Assembly: GCA_023213395.1 (NCBI GenBank)
Contig: CM041465.1
Coordinates: 19,220,001-19,284,000 of the forward strand
DNA: 64,000 bases
Source: Cycas panzhihuaensis
Lineage: Eukaryota > Cycadophyta
Reading direction: 5' to 3'
Under the pieces are notes generated by a model. It was given only the letters and a program-made list of their open reading frames with translations, was not told the DNA's origin and made no database searches. Shown here piece after piece: positions 33,719 to 44,530 of this stretch; the stretch's first letter is position 1, and every line of letters begins with the position of its first letter. The position numbers and the translations under genes were made by a program.

Positions 33719-35747
33719 TGTGTCTTTTTTTGGAAGGGAAGAAATGAACAAGGGACTATAAAAGTGATGGCAATAAATGACCGATCACTATTTACAAATG
33801 GGAAATGTAATGAAGTAGTGTAGAAGAAGGAAGAAGTGAGAATGGTTGCTCAAAGATGAAGGGAGCAACTTAGAGAAAAGTCACCAACACTTGTGACAAA
33901 CATTAACCCGACGCAGCAGGAATATGAGAAGCACTATGATAAAAATTGGCCACTAACACTTGTGGTAAATATTAACTCCGACGCAGGAATATAAGAAGCA
34001 CTATGATTGTGATTACACTATGGATCACTTTTTACAAATAAGTAAGTGATCAATATACAAGATTGTAGGCCAATGTAGAAGTTGACATCATTAGGTTTAC
34101 ACAACTTGAAACTCGAATGTAGGATGCGTAATCAACCCAATAACCTCTAACTTGTGTCCAACGTATAGTTGAGGTTGTTTAAGGGATGCCTAGGATTCTA
34201 GTAGAACTAATTTGGCCTTCACCCGCGATACCCGCAATCGTGCTTGGTGATGAAATCCAAGTCACAACGGAGCCCAGGTACTCCCAATCCTTACCCAGTT
34301 CACCAATGAGCAGCTATATACCTCCTCTAAAGAGTGGTACGTGCATACCCATGGCTATGATGGATATTGGATTGGGTATATTTTAATCTTATATTAAAGT
34401 TTTAGTTTTCCCGGTTGGTTATCAGGATGATCCCTGATTGAGGCACGATGGTATGGCTAACCAAACCTCACCAATATTTTGGTTTAGTCCATCCAACTTG
34501 AAACCCACACCTCCTTTATGGCACTAAGATTCTGCCAACCAAGGTATCTCAACCTTGGTGAGTGTGTGAACAGGTACAAGATGGCGGAAAATAGTGTACG
34601 TGATGCGTTCCTTTTAGGAAGAGTGAAAAGATTATCGAATTGCATCAAACATACATTTAACTGAAAATAATGCTTGCTTGGAGTGCTTTTGGAGTGCTTG
34701 CTTGAAGTGTCTTTGGTGTGCTTGCTTTGAGTGATCTTAGAGTGCTGAAATGCAATGCTAATAAGTGAGTGAGGACACCAGATATTTCTCTGATCTAGGT
34801 GTTTTTTTTTCTCACTTTTACAATGGGCTTTTAAGCCTTATAAAAAGGAAGAAATTTTCTTCACTTTTTTTTCTTTTTTTTTTGTTAATACAAAAAAAAG
34901 TACTCTTCACTAAATCTGCAATAACTTTCTCTCACGATGTCAAAATGGAGTGCCAATTTTTGTGTTGCAAACTAGACTCAGAGCTTCATCTTCAAGAAGT
35001 GGAATCAGGTCCAAATGACTTCTGGAAAGTTTTTGACAGCCCCACAAAGTTAGGAAATTATATTTTTCTAGAATTCTTACTAAAAATAACTGTTGTTCAC
35101 TAAAATAGCAATAACTTCCTCATACAACATCCAAATTAGGTGCCAATTTTTGCACTAGAAAGTAGACTCAGAGCCCCATCTTTGACAATTGGAATCACTT
35201 CAATTGGATCTCTGTAGAAGGTTTTGTAGACCTGTGAAGTTTAGTAATCAAATTATATTTCTGCAGAAATTTCAGCTTGCTAATATCTCATTAACACATG
35301 ATACCATATGAAATTTCCATCATTTTTTGATCACCAGGATCCCAATATGGGCAAGGTGAGAGCATACAATGATAGATATTTTCAATGGCTCAAAATTCTT
35401 TTAAAAAAAGGGGTAAAAACTCCCCTTACAATCATTCTTCTAAATGCTGGAAAATTTTTGGCAGCATTTCCCCTTGTTAAATGGACAAAAAAGGGAAAAG
35501 AAAAAGAAGAATGAGATAGCATGAATGGGCAGCAAAGGATTGGAATCCTTGGGCCTTACAACTCCTTGTATTATGCTTCCAAACCTGTAAAAGAGAAAGG
35601 AAAAGCAAACAATACAAAATATGCTATCATAATAACTTGAAAATATTTCTAAATTCACTTTCATAATCTCCTTCACCACATGGATTGTGGGGGAGAAGGA
35701 AGTGATGGCTCCATTTCAAGTGCAAGTGGGGAATATGAAGGAAGCAA
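33719..35747 (-). other. Copia-D long 5' leader with internal tandem duplications
   Basis: 2029 bp lie between the primer site and the gag start, long for a copia element. There are two duplications: 33882-33940 repeated at 33951-34008 (period 69 bp), and 34906-35095 repeated at 35096-35280 (period 190 bp, shared GTGCCAATTTTTG and AGACTCAGAG). A run of GAGTGCTT-like repeats lies near 34680-34745. No coding domain seen. Confidence 0.75.
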
Positions 35748-35759
35748 GCTCTGATAACA
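35748..35759 (-). other. Copia-D primer-binding site
   Basis: The minus strand reads TGTTATCAGAGC, 2 bp after the LTR end. It matches the initiator-Met tRNA primer site with one mismatch. Confidence 0.88.
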
Positions 35760-35761
35760 CA

Positions 35762-36060
35762 TGAAAAGAGTGGATCTATCCTTCATCTCCATGCACTAAA
35801 CACAAAGGCAAACATGGGAGCAAGAGAGACTTTGAGAGAAAGAAAGTAGCTCTCACAAAATGGGGAGGTAAGAAATGAATCTCCTCCATTGAGCTTTACT
35901 TTTATATTGAGAGAGGGAGCATTTGAGTTAGGTGAAATGAAATTACACATAATGCACATGAAAGTGCATTTCACTTAAGTGATCTAATTTAAAGTTCACT
36001 TAAGACCCTTTTTCGAAATAATCAACTAATGTAATGACCTTATGTCATTAACCCTTTTCA
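35762..36060 (-). repeat. Copia-D 5' LTR
   Basis: 299 bp, TGAAAAGGG to CTCTTTTCA on the minus strand, matching the 3' LTR with only a few differences. Confidence 0.97.
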
Positions 36061-36626
36061 TCATCTTTGCTATGTCAATGGACATGCATGGCTCTCCATC
36101 TCCTAGCCTCATACGTGCCTATCACCTACACTCATAGTGGTTGTGTGTGCCCACTACGAGTATGGGCCTACATGAAAGGAAGTGTAGGCATCACCCAAAC
36201 AATCCAACAACAAATACCATATAGCAATCAACCAAAATCATCATGATGTATAGCCCCTCATGTACCTATGTACCTATGTCTACATACACATAAACATATA
36301 AATAAAACATATAGCAAATGCATCATCATAAACCAACATAACACCATCATCATGGATCAAGTGGGGTGCCAATAGGCCCTTGTCTATATACATAAAGAAT
36401 CATATCATACAAAATAATATAGTACATCATCCATAGGAAGTTAGAATCCTTACAGGGAGGAGTACAATCATGTGGTAACATATGGTGACTCTCTAGAGGT
36501 CCAGTTCTTTCCTAATCAAAAATAACCATACCCTACTCTCTGGTGCTCTTATGCTTAAGGGGTATCATCTCTTAGTCAGTGTGATCCCTCCTTAGGAGAC
36601 CACATGCTTCCCATGCTCCTGCTACA
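36061..36626 (+). other. Tat-host spacer after integrase
   Basis: Starts with the TCATC target copy. Blocks such as CTACATGAAAGGAAG (36169) and GGAGGAGTACAATCATGTGG (36456) match the Tat-C spacer 18300-18130. No coding domain on the + strand. Confidence 0.7.
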
Positions 36627-38450
36627 TCACTGTGAGCTCCCAGCCTCACTCTCCTCATCTTGAGGCCTCCTCAGGGTTGCCATCGTCATGTGTGTTTGGG
36701 TCCTACTCCATGACAACTTCGTTGCCATCTGGTCCATCAATTGATCGTATCACACCTGGATATGATCCCTCTCTCCCTCCACTCCTCTGAACCTCTCCTC
36801 TAACATAACTATCTAGATGTAACTCTCTACATCTCCACCTACTCCTCTACCCTAAGCCTCCAATGCTTAGACTCAACCTCGTAAGGTATCTCTCTCTATG
36901 TGGGTTCCATCCAGCTCCCGCTATAGCTGTCCCATTCTCTCCTGGTGCTCTTGGGACTCTGCTACCCTTATGTCCCTAGCCCTAATCAATGGGGTGAATA
37001 TAACTGTGTGTGCCCCCACTGATCATAACTCCTCTCTAGCCTAAATGGGAGGTTGTCCCCCCACATAGACCTAGGGGAATATCTCCCATACTACTACCTT
37101 TACCAACCTCCCCATCTCCACTGCTCCTACCAAGCCAAACATACCACGCGTTAGTCTATACATCTGTGTATCAAATCCCAAAACTAAATCAAATCAAACC
37201 ATCTAAATACCTAGTGGTTGAAAGACGATAGGAAAAGGTAATGTCTCATCTCTTGAGATAGCCAACTTCTCAACTCAAACAACCATCTCCTCCTCAGGAC
37301 CTCTCTCAACTACTAGTACTTCCTCCTCTTTAGGTACCACCTCACCTACTGCCTAGCCTCTTGGGGCATCTTCTCCTCCCTCTATCACTACTGCTAATAC
37401 TGTTGCCACTGCCAGAGCTCTACCTACCACCTTCAGTCTCTAAATTAATGTGCAGGGTGGTCTACCTCCTCTTGTAGCTCCTGAGGGACCTGCCTCTCCC
37501 CCTAGAGCTCCTAAAGGCCCTACCTCACCTCCTACGGTCCCTAATAGACCTGCCTCACCACCTGTCGCTCTTAATGGGCCTGCCTCATTGCCTTTGTCAC
37601 CTCTATCATCATCATCTCTAGCTCCAGGACCACATCCTACTCCTCTTATCACGTCATCATTATCCTACCTCACTCCTCTGTACGAGTCTGTTGTGTAGTC
37701 TACTAGAGTGAGGAGGTCTAGTGATGTCACCTCCACTAACTGCCTGACGTGTGTCTGGTCCTCAGTCCCTATAAACTGAGTCTGCCACTAATGCACCATA
37801 GGAGCTCATGTTGAGATGGGGTGTGGTCCTCCTAGTGATGCTACTACCCTAAAATGATCGAAAAACTAGTATTGTAGTAGCATGAAATAAGAGAACCCTC
37901 CTCTCCCTATCACCTTGATGGAATCTAACTAGGCGACTATGTTCACCACTATTAGGGCAGCATAATCAAATCTCTCTCTAGCCTCACATCTCTTAATAAT
38001 ATCCATCCAACCACTAGGTAGGTCCCTGTAGTTTTATTTCTAGAAAACCCAGAACATAATGACCAATGTGATCAACTTTCTCACTCGAGGAATCCTTGAC
38101 ATCATTATAGTCTAAACTGATACCCCTTGTCGATCCCACCTATCCTAGCTAGTAAAAAATATGGCCACCTCCCTGTGTATAATATCTGTGTTAGGCAGCA
38201 TGCCCAGTGATGCTGGTGCTCCCCTTATTGGTATACCTGGGATCCTTTGAACACCTCTTGGTGTGATGGTAACATCCCTCACTTGGGGAAGGTGGAAGGT
38301 GTGCTACCTACAATCCCAATGGGAGACTATGTCTACTAGGAGGTGCTGATTTGACGTGTATTATGGAGTCTGAATAATCTTTAGTAGTCTACATCACCCT
38401 AGTGTCTATCTATCCCCCCATGTCATCATCTCAATAAAGCTCATCATCAT
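36627..38450 (-). pseudogene. Antisense plant mobile domain (PMD) gene inside Tat-host
   Basis: On the minus strand one reading frame can be followed for about 600 codons without a frameshift. It is broken only by TAG, TGA or TAA at places that look like former Trp, Gln or Arg. Near 38300 it reads HTFHLPQVRDVTITPRGVQR, then IPGIPIRGAPASL, the start of a plant mobile domain. Further on come EVAIFFTS, DLPSGWMDIIKRCEARERF and VIGRGGFSYFMLLQY, FFDHFRVV. After these lies a Gly-rich repeat (four 10-residue units, 37474-37593). The C-terminus is charged and coiled-coil-like (AESQEHQERMGQL, LEERFRGVEGERDHI), ending at TGA 36627. PMD proteins occur in plant genomes and in transposons; the role here is unknown. 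Confidence 0.75.
37474..37593 (-). repeat. Four 30-bp units in the antisense PMD gene
   Basis: Exact 30-bp period. On the coding (minus) strand the units give Gly-rich text such as GGEAGLLGTV and GGEVGPLGAL; the + strand would read as a Pro-rich repeat. Confidence 0.8.
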
Positions 38451-39639
38451 AATCCCTATGTTTTCATGGTTGCCTACTGTGATAACCACCTACAAAAGCA
38501 CCCAACAACTAGTTAGAACATTCCACACTTAGCTTGCTTGCCCTCAGGTTGCCTCTCCCCCTCTCCAAGCTGAGTTTATCAGGTAATTTTTCTTATTTTT
38601 TCTACTTGTTGCCCTCTGCCCCGTATCAAACTCTACGGTACTACATAGTTTTATCTAGGGCCCATTGAGATTTTAATATTTTTCTTAGCGGCCCATGGCA
38701 AACTATACAACACTATGAATATCATCATAGGGCCCTCCATACCCCCCACAAAAGTGGGGGGAATGCCCAAATAACCAAAATTATTTTGCCTAAGTGGACC
38801 ATAGTCAGGCCCACTAGGACTAGGACTACCTAATGCCTTGGTCCTCCCCCTCTCTGGGCCTAAATCAGGCTCTAGAGGGTCCTAATTTTCCCTTAAGAGG
38901 CCAAAATTACTCCAAAAAAATATAAAATATACATTAAATTAAATTGACAAAATGCAATAGGTATGGGGTGATCCACTTACTAGATATGGCCTAGCTACCA
39001 CCATCTCATCATCCTAGTCTCATCGATTGTCTCCTTGTCCTAATCTAATAGTCTGATCTCCCTCTGTGTGCCTTCAAAGTCAGGCAACACTTTATTGTGT
39101 AAGGAAAAGGGCTCCAGATCGATCATGAGCCTGTGAAAATGAATTCTATTTTCATCGAGTTTCCCTTATATAAGAGGGGGCCTCGATGGGCACTTCCTCC
39201 TTTTCTTCCATCATGATAGCCCCTATGACCACCTCTTTTCCCATTTTACTTTTGCCTTATCTGTCCCCATTTCATCTTCATGACCTCTATTTTAAGCCTC
39301 CTTGGTGCATTTATGACAATCCCTTTAGTCTTCCACAAACCCATTTTGTCTCAATTTTTATACCATTCCAAAACATGCTTGTGTTTATACTCCTTTGGCT
39401 TGTTTTTCCACCCCGAGTCCATTTTTACTGCCCATTCGAGCCTTTGGGGCTCCTAAAAGAAGCACCTCCCTCATCCTGGATCTCGCTAAGGCCCCTTTAG
39501 CAACCTTTGGGACCCTAAAGGGGCATTTTTTGTTGTTGTTTCCTTCCTCTTCATTAGGTCAGTCTCCTCATCCCCAAGTAGCCTCCTTCTAAGGCTCTTC
39601 TATCCTTCATAGTCCCTATTTATAGCCTTCTAAGTGCTT
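38451..39639 (+). other. Tat-host spacer between the antisense gene and aRH
   Basis: No domain recognised on either strand. It includes an open run 39186-39500 rich in Pro and Phe that matches no family I know. A palindromic CTTATATAAG at 39165-39174 could be a TATA box for either strand. Confidence 0.5.
39165..39174 (-). promoter_or_regulatory. Candidate TATA box upstream of the antisense PMD gene
   Basis: CTTATATAAG is a perfect 10-bp palindrome, so it reads the same on both strands. It lies about 700 bp upstream of the antisense frame. No transcript evidence. Confidence 0.3.
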
Positions 39640-40180
39640 CATAGCCCTGACGCTACCTCTCATACCTTTCTTTGCTTATCACCCCTGTCGTCACTTATCT
39701 TCTTCTACCATTTGATCGAGATCTTCATCTCTTTACTATAGCATTACTCATCTTTACCAACGGTGGAAGTTGTGGCAACCCAGGCCTTTCCATTATTATG
39801 TGGATCCTCTGTGACCCCTTCGGATATGATTACATGTGTTCTTAGGTCTTCCTTTCTGAAGCCACTAATAAAGAAGCTGAGTACATAGTCGTTATTGAAG
39901 TCCTTACCAATGTGCTTCACTTCCACTGCAGACCTATCATCCTCCTTTACAGTTCTCAGGTCATGGTGTCTCATCTCACCCAGGTCTACTAAGTGCCTTG
40001 ACCATGCCTGAGAGCCCTTGTCTTAATCGCTAGGTTCCTTTTGTCTTGGTTTTCTTTCATTGATATCTGACATATCCCTTGGGACTGCAACATTGAGGTA
40101 GATAACTTCGTCTATCTCATCCTCGAGTATCATCTCTCTCTTCTTGATGATCCCCCTTAATAAACCTATCCAATCACCCA
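39640..40180 (+). pseudogene. Tat-host archaeal-type RNase H (aRH)
   Basis: Readable in one frame from about 39650: LLIFTNGGSCGNPGLS (first strand, active Asp now Asn). Then, after a frame change, EATNKEAEYIVVIEVLTNVL (Glu helix), SSQVMVSHLTQVY (third acidic residue mutated), and FIDI, HIPWDCNIEVDNFVYL near 40065-40110 at the C-terminus. It lines up with Tat-C 17560-18050. It lies about 480 bp before the 3' LTR and after the antisense gene, so the order matches Tat-C. Inactive by mutation of at least two acidic residues. Confidence 0.85.
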
Positions 40181-40659
40181 ACCACTGAGGTTCTGGGTCA
40201 TCCCATTCTCCCATCTTGTAATCCATTTGCACATCTAAAAGTTGGCCACTAATGAGGCTAAACTATGGTGACCATTAGGTTTGTTCTCTTCACCCTACCA
40301 TTTGTATCACTCCTAGTACAGAGTCCTTATTATTCTAACTCTATTATATACATAACATCTCATTCATAGTCTACGTTTAATCATGTTTGTGATTATCACC
40401 ACTATTTATCTTGCGCTTATGCGATGGGGGCATCCCCCTCACCCTTTTTTACTTCTAGTCAGCTTCAGGGTGACGCATAGGCAGTTCCTATATCAACTCT
40501 CTCTCATTTCCCTATCCATGATCCCACCATGACACTCATTATCACCCCTAGTTCATACCATTATTATGTTTGTTGTCTATATATTACTAACATTTTATTA
40601 CCAGCATTTGCCATCATGTTATACTTCTGAGCAGTGAGGCTCTGCTGCCAAGAGGGTAG
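40181..40659 (+). other. Tat-host 3' spacer and polypurine-tract region
   Basis: No domain. Ends GAGGCTCTGCTGCCAAGAGGG directly before the LTR, matching Tat-C GAGGCTCACGCCAGG. Confidence 0.65.
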
Positions 40660-43600
40660 TGTTTCCCAACTATCGGGAATCGACATGGACGAGTCAACTC
40701 AAGTAAGTGTATGTACACTTCTATCCCTTACCTTTATCATCTCTAGAAAAGGTGGATTGAAGCACATCACCTACATTATATGATGATTGACTCACTGCAT
40801 GATCACTATACATTCGCTGCTTGATTATATTGCATCTCAGCACTTTTTAGTCTATGACAATCTAGGGATACATATCCCATGGTACTCCACAACCCTCCTC
40901 CATGTCTCCATAATGTCCCTAAGTACCGTTTGTCTCCCATAGCATAATCACATTACTTGTCATGTATCATGACCCTTGGCACCCCGCTTAGGCTTTGTTG
41001 TCATCATGTATCCATTTGTTGTCTTTTTTGGGAACCTTTCATTGCCATTACTTATCTGTTGTGGCCTCCTTAAGCCCCACAACTCATTCCTGCCACTTAG
41101 ACTAAGTACCATGCTTCTTTGGGCCTATGTTTCCCCCTTTTTAGAGATTTTGGGTTACTCTTCCTTTGCATTTCCCTTTATTTCTGTCCAGTCATGTTAA
41201 ACTTTATGGTATTGCTCCAAACTTTGCGGTATCGCTAAGTTTACTATGAGACGACTATCAACATTTATTTTTTAAATTTGCCACAACTAATTTTGTATTT
41301 ATTATAAAATTGCCACATGGCAGTGACTTATCTTTGGCCCATGCTGAATCCTAATCACTTAATTGAGCTAGGGTTGGGTTTAAAAACCCAAAAACACCCT
41401 CATTTCCTCTCTCTCTCACTTATTTTTTCCACTACTTCCTCTAAAAATAGCCTGCAAATAGGACCAAGTCTACTACATCTCCTTCTCAGCTAGCTACCAG
41501 CCTCCTACAACTCTAGACACGTGGTTGCAAGCCTGCAACATGGCCAGCCAAGAGAAGATCACGCTCCAAATGCTCCCATCAAGTTCTAGCTACTATTCTT
41601 GCTCTAGTTTTCTTCCTACTTGCTACTTTGATGGGGTTTTCACTTACAAACCCTATAGGGTTTACTTCTTTATCCAATTCCACAGGTGGATCTACCTCAA
41701 ATCTACCTATAATAGGTACCTCTAAGTGAATCCTTTGCTTTTCCTTTCTTTAAGCAATATAAGTATTATTTGCTAATACTTTTTCCAGTAATTTTTCTCT
41801 TCCCTTCTATTGTGAACAGGAGGTAAACCCTCCCCTTCTTACCTATCTTCTCCTTCCCTTGGCTCCTTATTGGTTACTTTAAGGAGGCAACGAGGCATAG
41901 GCATCTATAGAGAGTGAAAGGAGCCTAAGGCAAGGTCCTCCACCTAATGAGCCTTCACCTCAAGGGCAACCTCCTTCTCTCCTCACCTCTCCCTTCTCCA
42001 TACCTCCCTCGAGTTCCCAAGGAGCCGTTGGAAGGGAGATCATTGCTAGAAGTAGCATAGGTAGCCCATCGTTGCACTTATAACTAGCCCAACAGATCCT
42101 ACATGAGTGGGGTTTTATCCCCCACTCCATATTTTCTTTTGTCACTTGGTTAAAACCTTGTAGAACTTGCAAAAGTTGCATGTTATAGCTTTTGCAACTT
42201 TGATAATATTTGCAACATTCTTTACATTCTCTTTGCTTGTATTTCTAGAAGCTTGCTGCACTTATCTCTCCTTTCATCTTAGTACTTAGGGGTAGCATGG
42301 AGTACCTCTGATTTGGAGGGTTAACTATTCCAAGGCTAGCTACCCTCTTTCCCTCTTTTTCCCCCTTTTTCAGCATTGCATACTAAATAACATATAAGGT
42401 GCAAAGAGTGATATTGGTGGTGAACATATTTCCTTTGACTAAGATAGTTGCATCCCATCATTTCCGATATTGCATATCCATCCCGTATATGTTTGGTACC
42501 CCTTGGGAAAGTTTAAACCTTATTTGGTTACAGGTTTCCTATTGCATTTTGGAGAGAAAAGGGCATTCTGTTCTAAGTACATTCCCCTCTTTTCAATGGT
42601 TACTTTCTTTTGCTTTCAAAGTTGTAAAGTAAAGTCATGATCATCTTTATATTTCCTTACACTACATTTCCTTTCTTCCTTTGATTTTAGGGGAAGGTAA
42701 GGAAGCCCCCTTCTTCACTGGCACTCTTTCTATTACACCATCCATGGTTGGAGAAGGAAAAAGATCGCAAGCATAGAAAGGGTAGTGCTACTTCAGCCAC
42801 CATATTCTAGGTATGCCTCTCTTTTTCTAGCTTTCCTCTCTTTACCCCCTTCCCCTCATTTGAATGTTATTTGGTGAAAAAGGAGAGGAAAAATATTAGT
42901 TTAGATCTCTTGTACTTCACTTGCTTACTTGTTTCTTTGCAAAGAATGCATAGTGGAAATCTATGCATTTGCATGCATACACCTCTCCCATTTTGTTGCA
43001 TTATTACCTAACAACTTTACATTCTTTACATGAGCTTCTTGTCATGTAGTGATTCCTTTTAATCTTTCTTTCATGTATTTAAAAGATAAGGAGAGTGAGG
43101 TTGTATGTATAGGTAAATGAGAGAGAGAGTTTTGTATTACCTTCTTGCCTTAAAAAGTAATCTCTTTAAATATAAGGACATGACATTGTTATATACACCA
43201 CACCCTCGCTTTATATTTTTATACTTTGTACTAAATCAAAACAAACCCAAAGATGACCCCTTTCATTGATTCACCACTCCTAAGATCCTCTTAGGTTTAG
43301 CACCTTAAGGGCACCCCCTCTCAAGGTTGTTTACTTTACATTCTTCGCTTCTCTTAATTAGACTCCCTTAGTTTGGCCTTTAGGTTAATATCTAGCCTAT
43401 GAAGCCAGCCATTCCTTTGACCACTCATATCCCGAGCCTCCTTAAGCTCATGTGTATGGGTCCTTCCTCTTCTCCTACTAGAGGTCATTCCTCTCATACC
43501 CCTTTCATGCAAGCCTTTCCCTCGCCTTTTTCCTCCCTCCTTCGACCATCCAAGGATGGGAGGGCCTCTTTTGAAGTTACTCTAGAAACCAAGGAGATCC

Positions 43601-43813
43601 CTCATCCATCCACCACTACAAATCGAGGAAGAGTTTCCTCAAAGGAGTTAGTGCATCATTTTTGGGTGCTGAACCTATGTTTTGATACATGGATGCCCTT
43701 TGTGGGTGATTTCTTTTACTTGCCACCATTGATCCCTAGCCACCAAAATCTTTAATTGTTTGGCTTGATCTCATCTAAGTTTAGTTACCTCCCTCAGATG
43801 TGTGATTGTAACA
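40660..43813 (+). repeat. Tat-host 3' LTR
   Basis: About 3150 bp. The start TGTTTCCCAACTATCGGGAAT matches the Tat-C LTR start TGTTTCCGGCTTCCGGGAAT. The last 300 bp match 4299-4595. Internal GCCACATGGCA near 41310 resembles the Tat-C LTR GCCACGTGG region. The exact 3' end (after TTGTAACA) is uncertain by a few bases. Open runs inside it (for example 43399-43755) have no domain and are LTR text. Confidence 0.82.
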
Positions 43814-44199
43814 TCTTATTACTATTATCCAATTAATAGCTCTTATGAAGTTCATTAAAAAAATTGTTCATGGAATGGGGATCTATCCATCCTAATTCAA
43901 TTTTGATATACCCTAGATGTCCTCTAATATACTCTAGATATTTGTAATGTTGAAACCTTAAGCTTGAATGTTGTGCTTACCTAGGATATGTAGTTCATGA
44001 GGGTCTTGCTTAATGAGTTTTTTCATACTTGACCACTTAATAATATAGATGTTAATATAGTTCCACTTTAGTTTAGCTTTTAACTATTGGTGATGTCTTT
44101 TCTTCCTTGTCCTTGGTATAATTGGTTGTGTGGGGTGGCAAACAACTTCTGCTACTTACTTATGACATTCATTTTCTTTCTCATAATCTTTCTTTTATT
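43814..44199 (-). other. Gypsy-H internal sequence, unassigned
   Basis: AT-rich text between the Tat-host LTR and the gag fragment. It is probably a further gag or pol part of Gypsy-H but no motif is readable. Confidence 0.35.
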
Positions 44200-44530
44200 C
44201 TTAACTTTGTAGAGTGGGAAGAATTCTTTGCCCCACCTTTCAATTGTACCTCCTAAGTATTTGATAAGCTTCTTATTTGTCTTGCTTTAGGTTTTGTATC
44301 TTTTTCCACTAAGAAGCATTGTATTTAAGATAGATAACTGACTTTAGCCACAGAAATAAATTAAATAGATCATGTATGTTATACCACTCCTTAAACCAAA
44401 GGTAAGCTATTCTTTATAGATACAATGAGGCTACTTTAGTCATCTATTTATTGTCCATATAGTCATCATCAAGAAATTTTAAGTAAACATCCATGTCTTC
44501 AACCCATTCATTTGCAAAAAGAGTCTTATA
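44200..44530 (-). pseudogene. Gypsy-H gag fragment
   Basis: The minus strand reads ANEWVEDMDVYLKFLDDDYM, then MTKVASLYL, RIAYLWFKEWYNI and KKIQNLKQDK. This has the Trp-x-x-x-Met start and the Ala-x-x-Trp middle of the Ty3/gypsy gag core. Four stops (TAG, TAA) interrupt it, with no frameshift over about 100 codons. No zinc knuckle is visible. The fragment would be part of a particle protein. Confidence 0.65.

Larger units (their letters stand above)
28470..36060 (-). mobile_element. Copia-D: complete Ty1/copia element, same family as Copia-A
   Basis: 7591 bp with LTRs 28470-28767 and 35762-36060 and a perfect duplication TCATC at 28465-28469 and 36061-36065. Primer site, gag, protease, integrase, RT, RNase H and polypurine tract follow in order on the minus strand. 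Removing it joins Tat-host at CATCATC|TTTGC, which matches Tat-C. Better preserved than Copia-A but still with stops and frameshifts. Confidence 0.97.
4299..43813 (+). mobile_element. Tat-host: large Tat-lineage Ty3/gypsy element, interrupted by Gypsy-B, Tat-C and Copia-D
   Basis: The pieces 4299-8073, 14500-14584, 27805-28469 and 36066-43813 join at target-site duplications of the inserted elements. In order they read LTR end, gag, protease, integrase C-terminus, antisense gene, archaeal-type RNase H and 3' LTR. Each piece aligns by eye to a part of Tat-C, a younger relative on the other strand. Its 5' LTR is cut by Copia-A and its left end is outside the window. RT, RNase H and the integrase core are missing, so it would be non-autonomous. 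The 5 bp after its 3' end are TCTTA, the predicted target duplication. Confidence 0.85.

Noticed and set aside
39186-39500. 104-codon Pro/Phe-rich + strand ORF
   Set aside because: No family recognised, no similarity to Tat-C, and it lies in a decayed spacer; not called a gene.
43399-43755. 118-codon + strand ORF that could be read as gag
   Set aside because: The same text occurs at 4299-4595 and matches the LTR end of Tat-C; it is LTR sequence.
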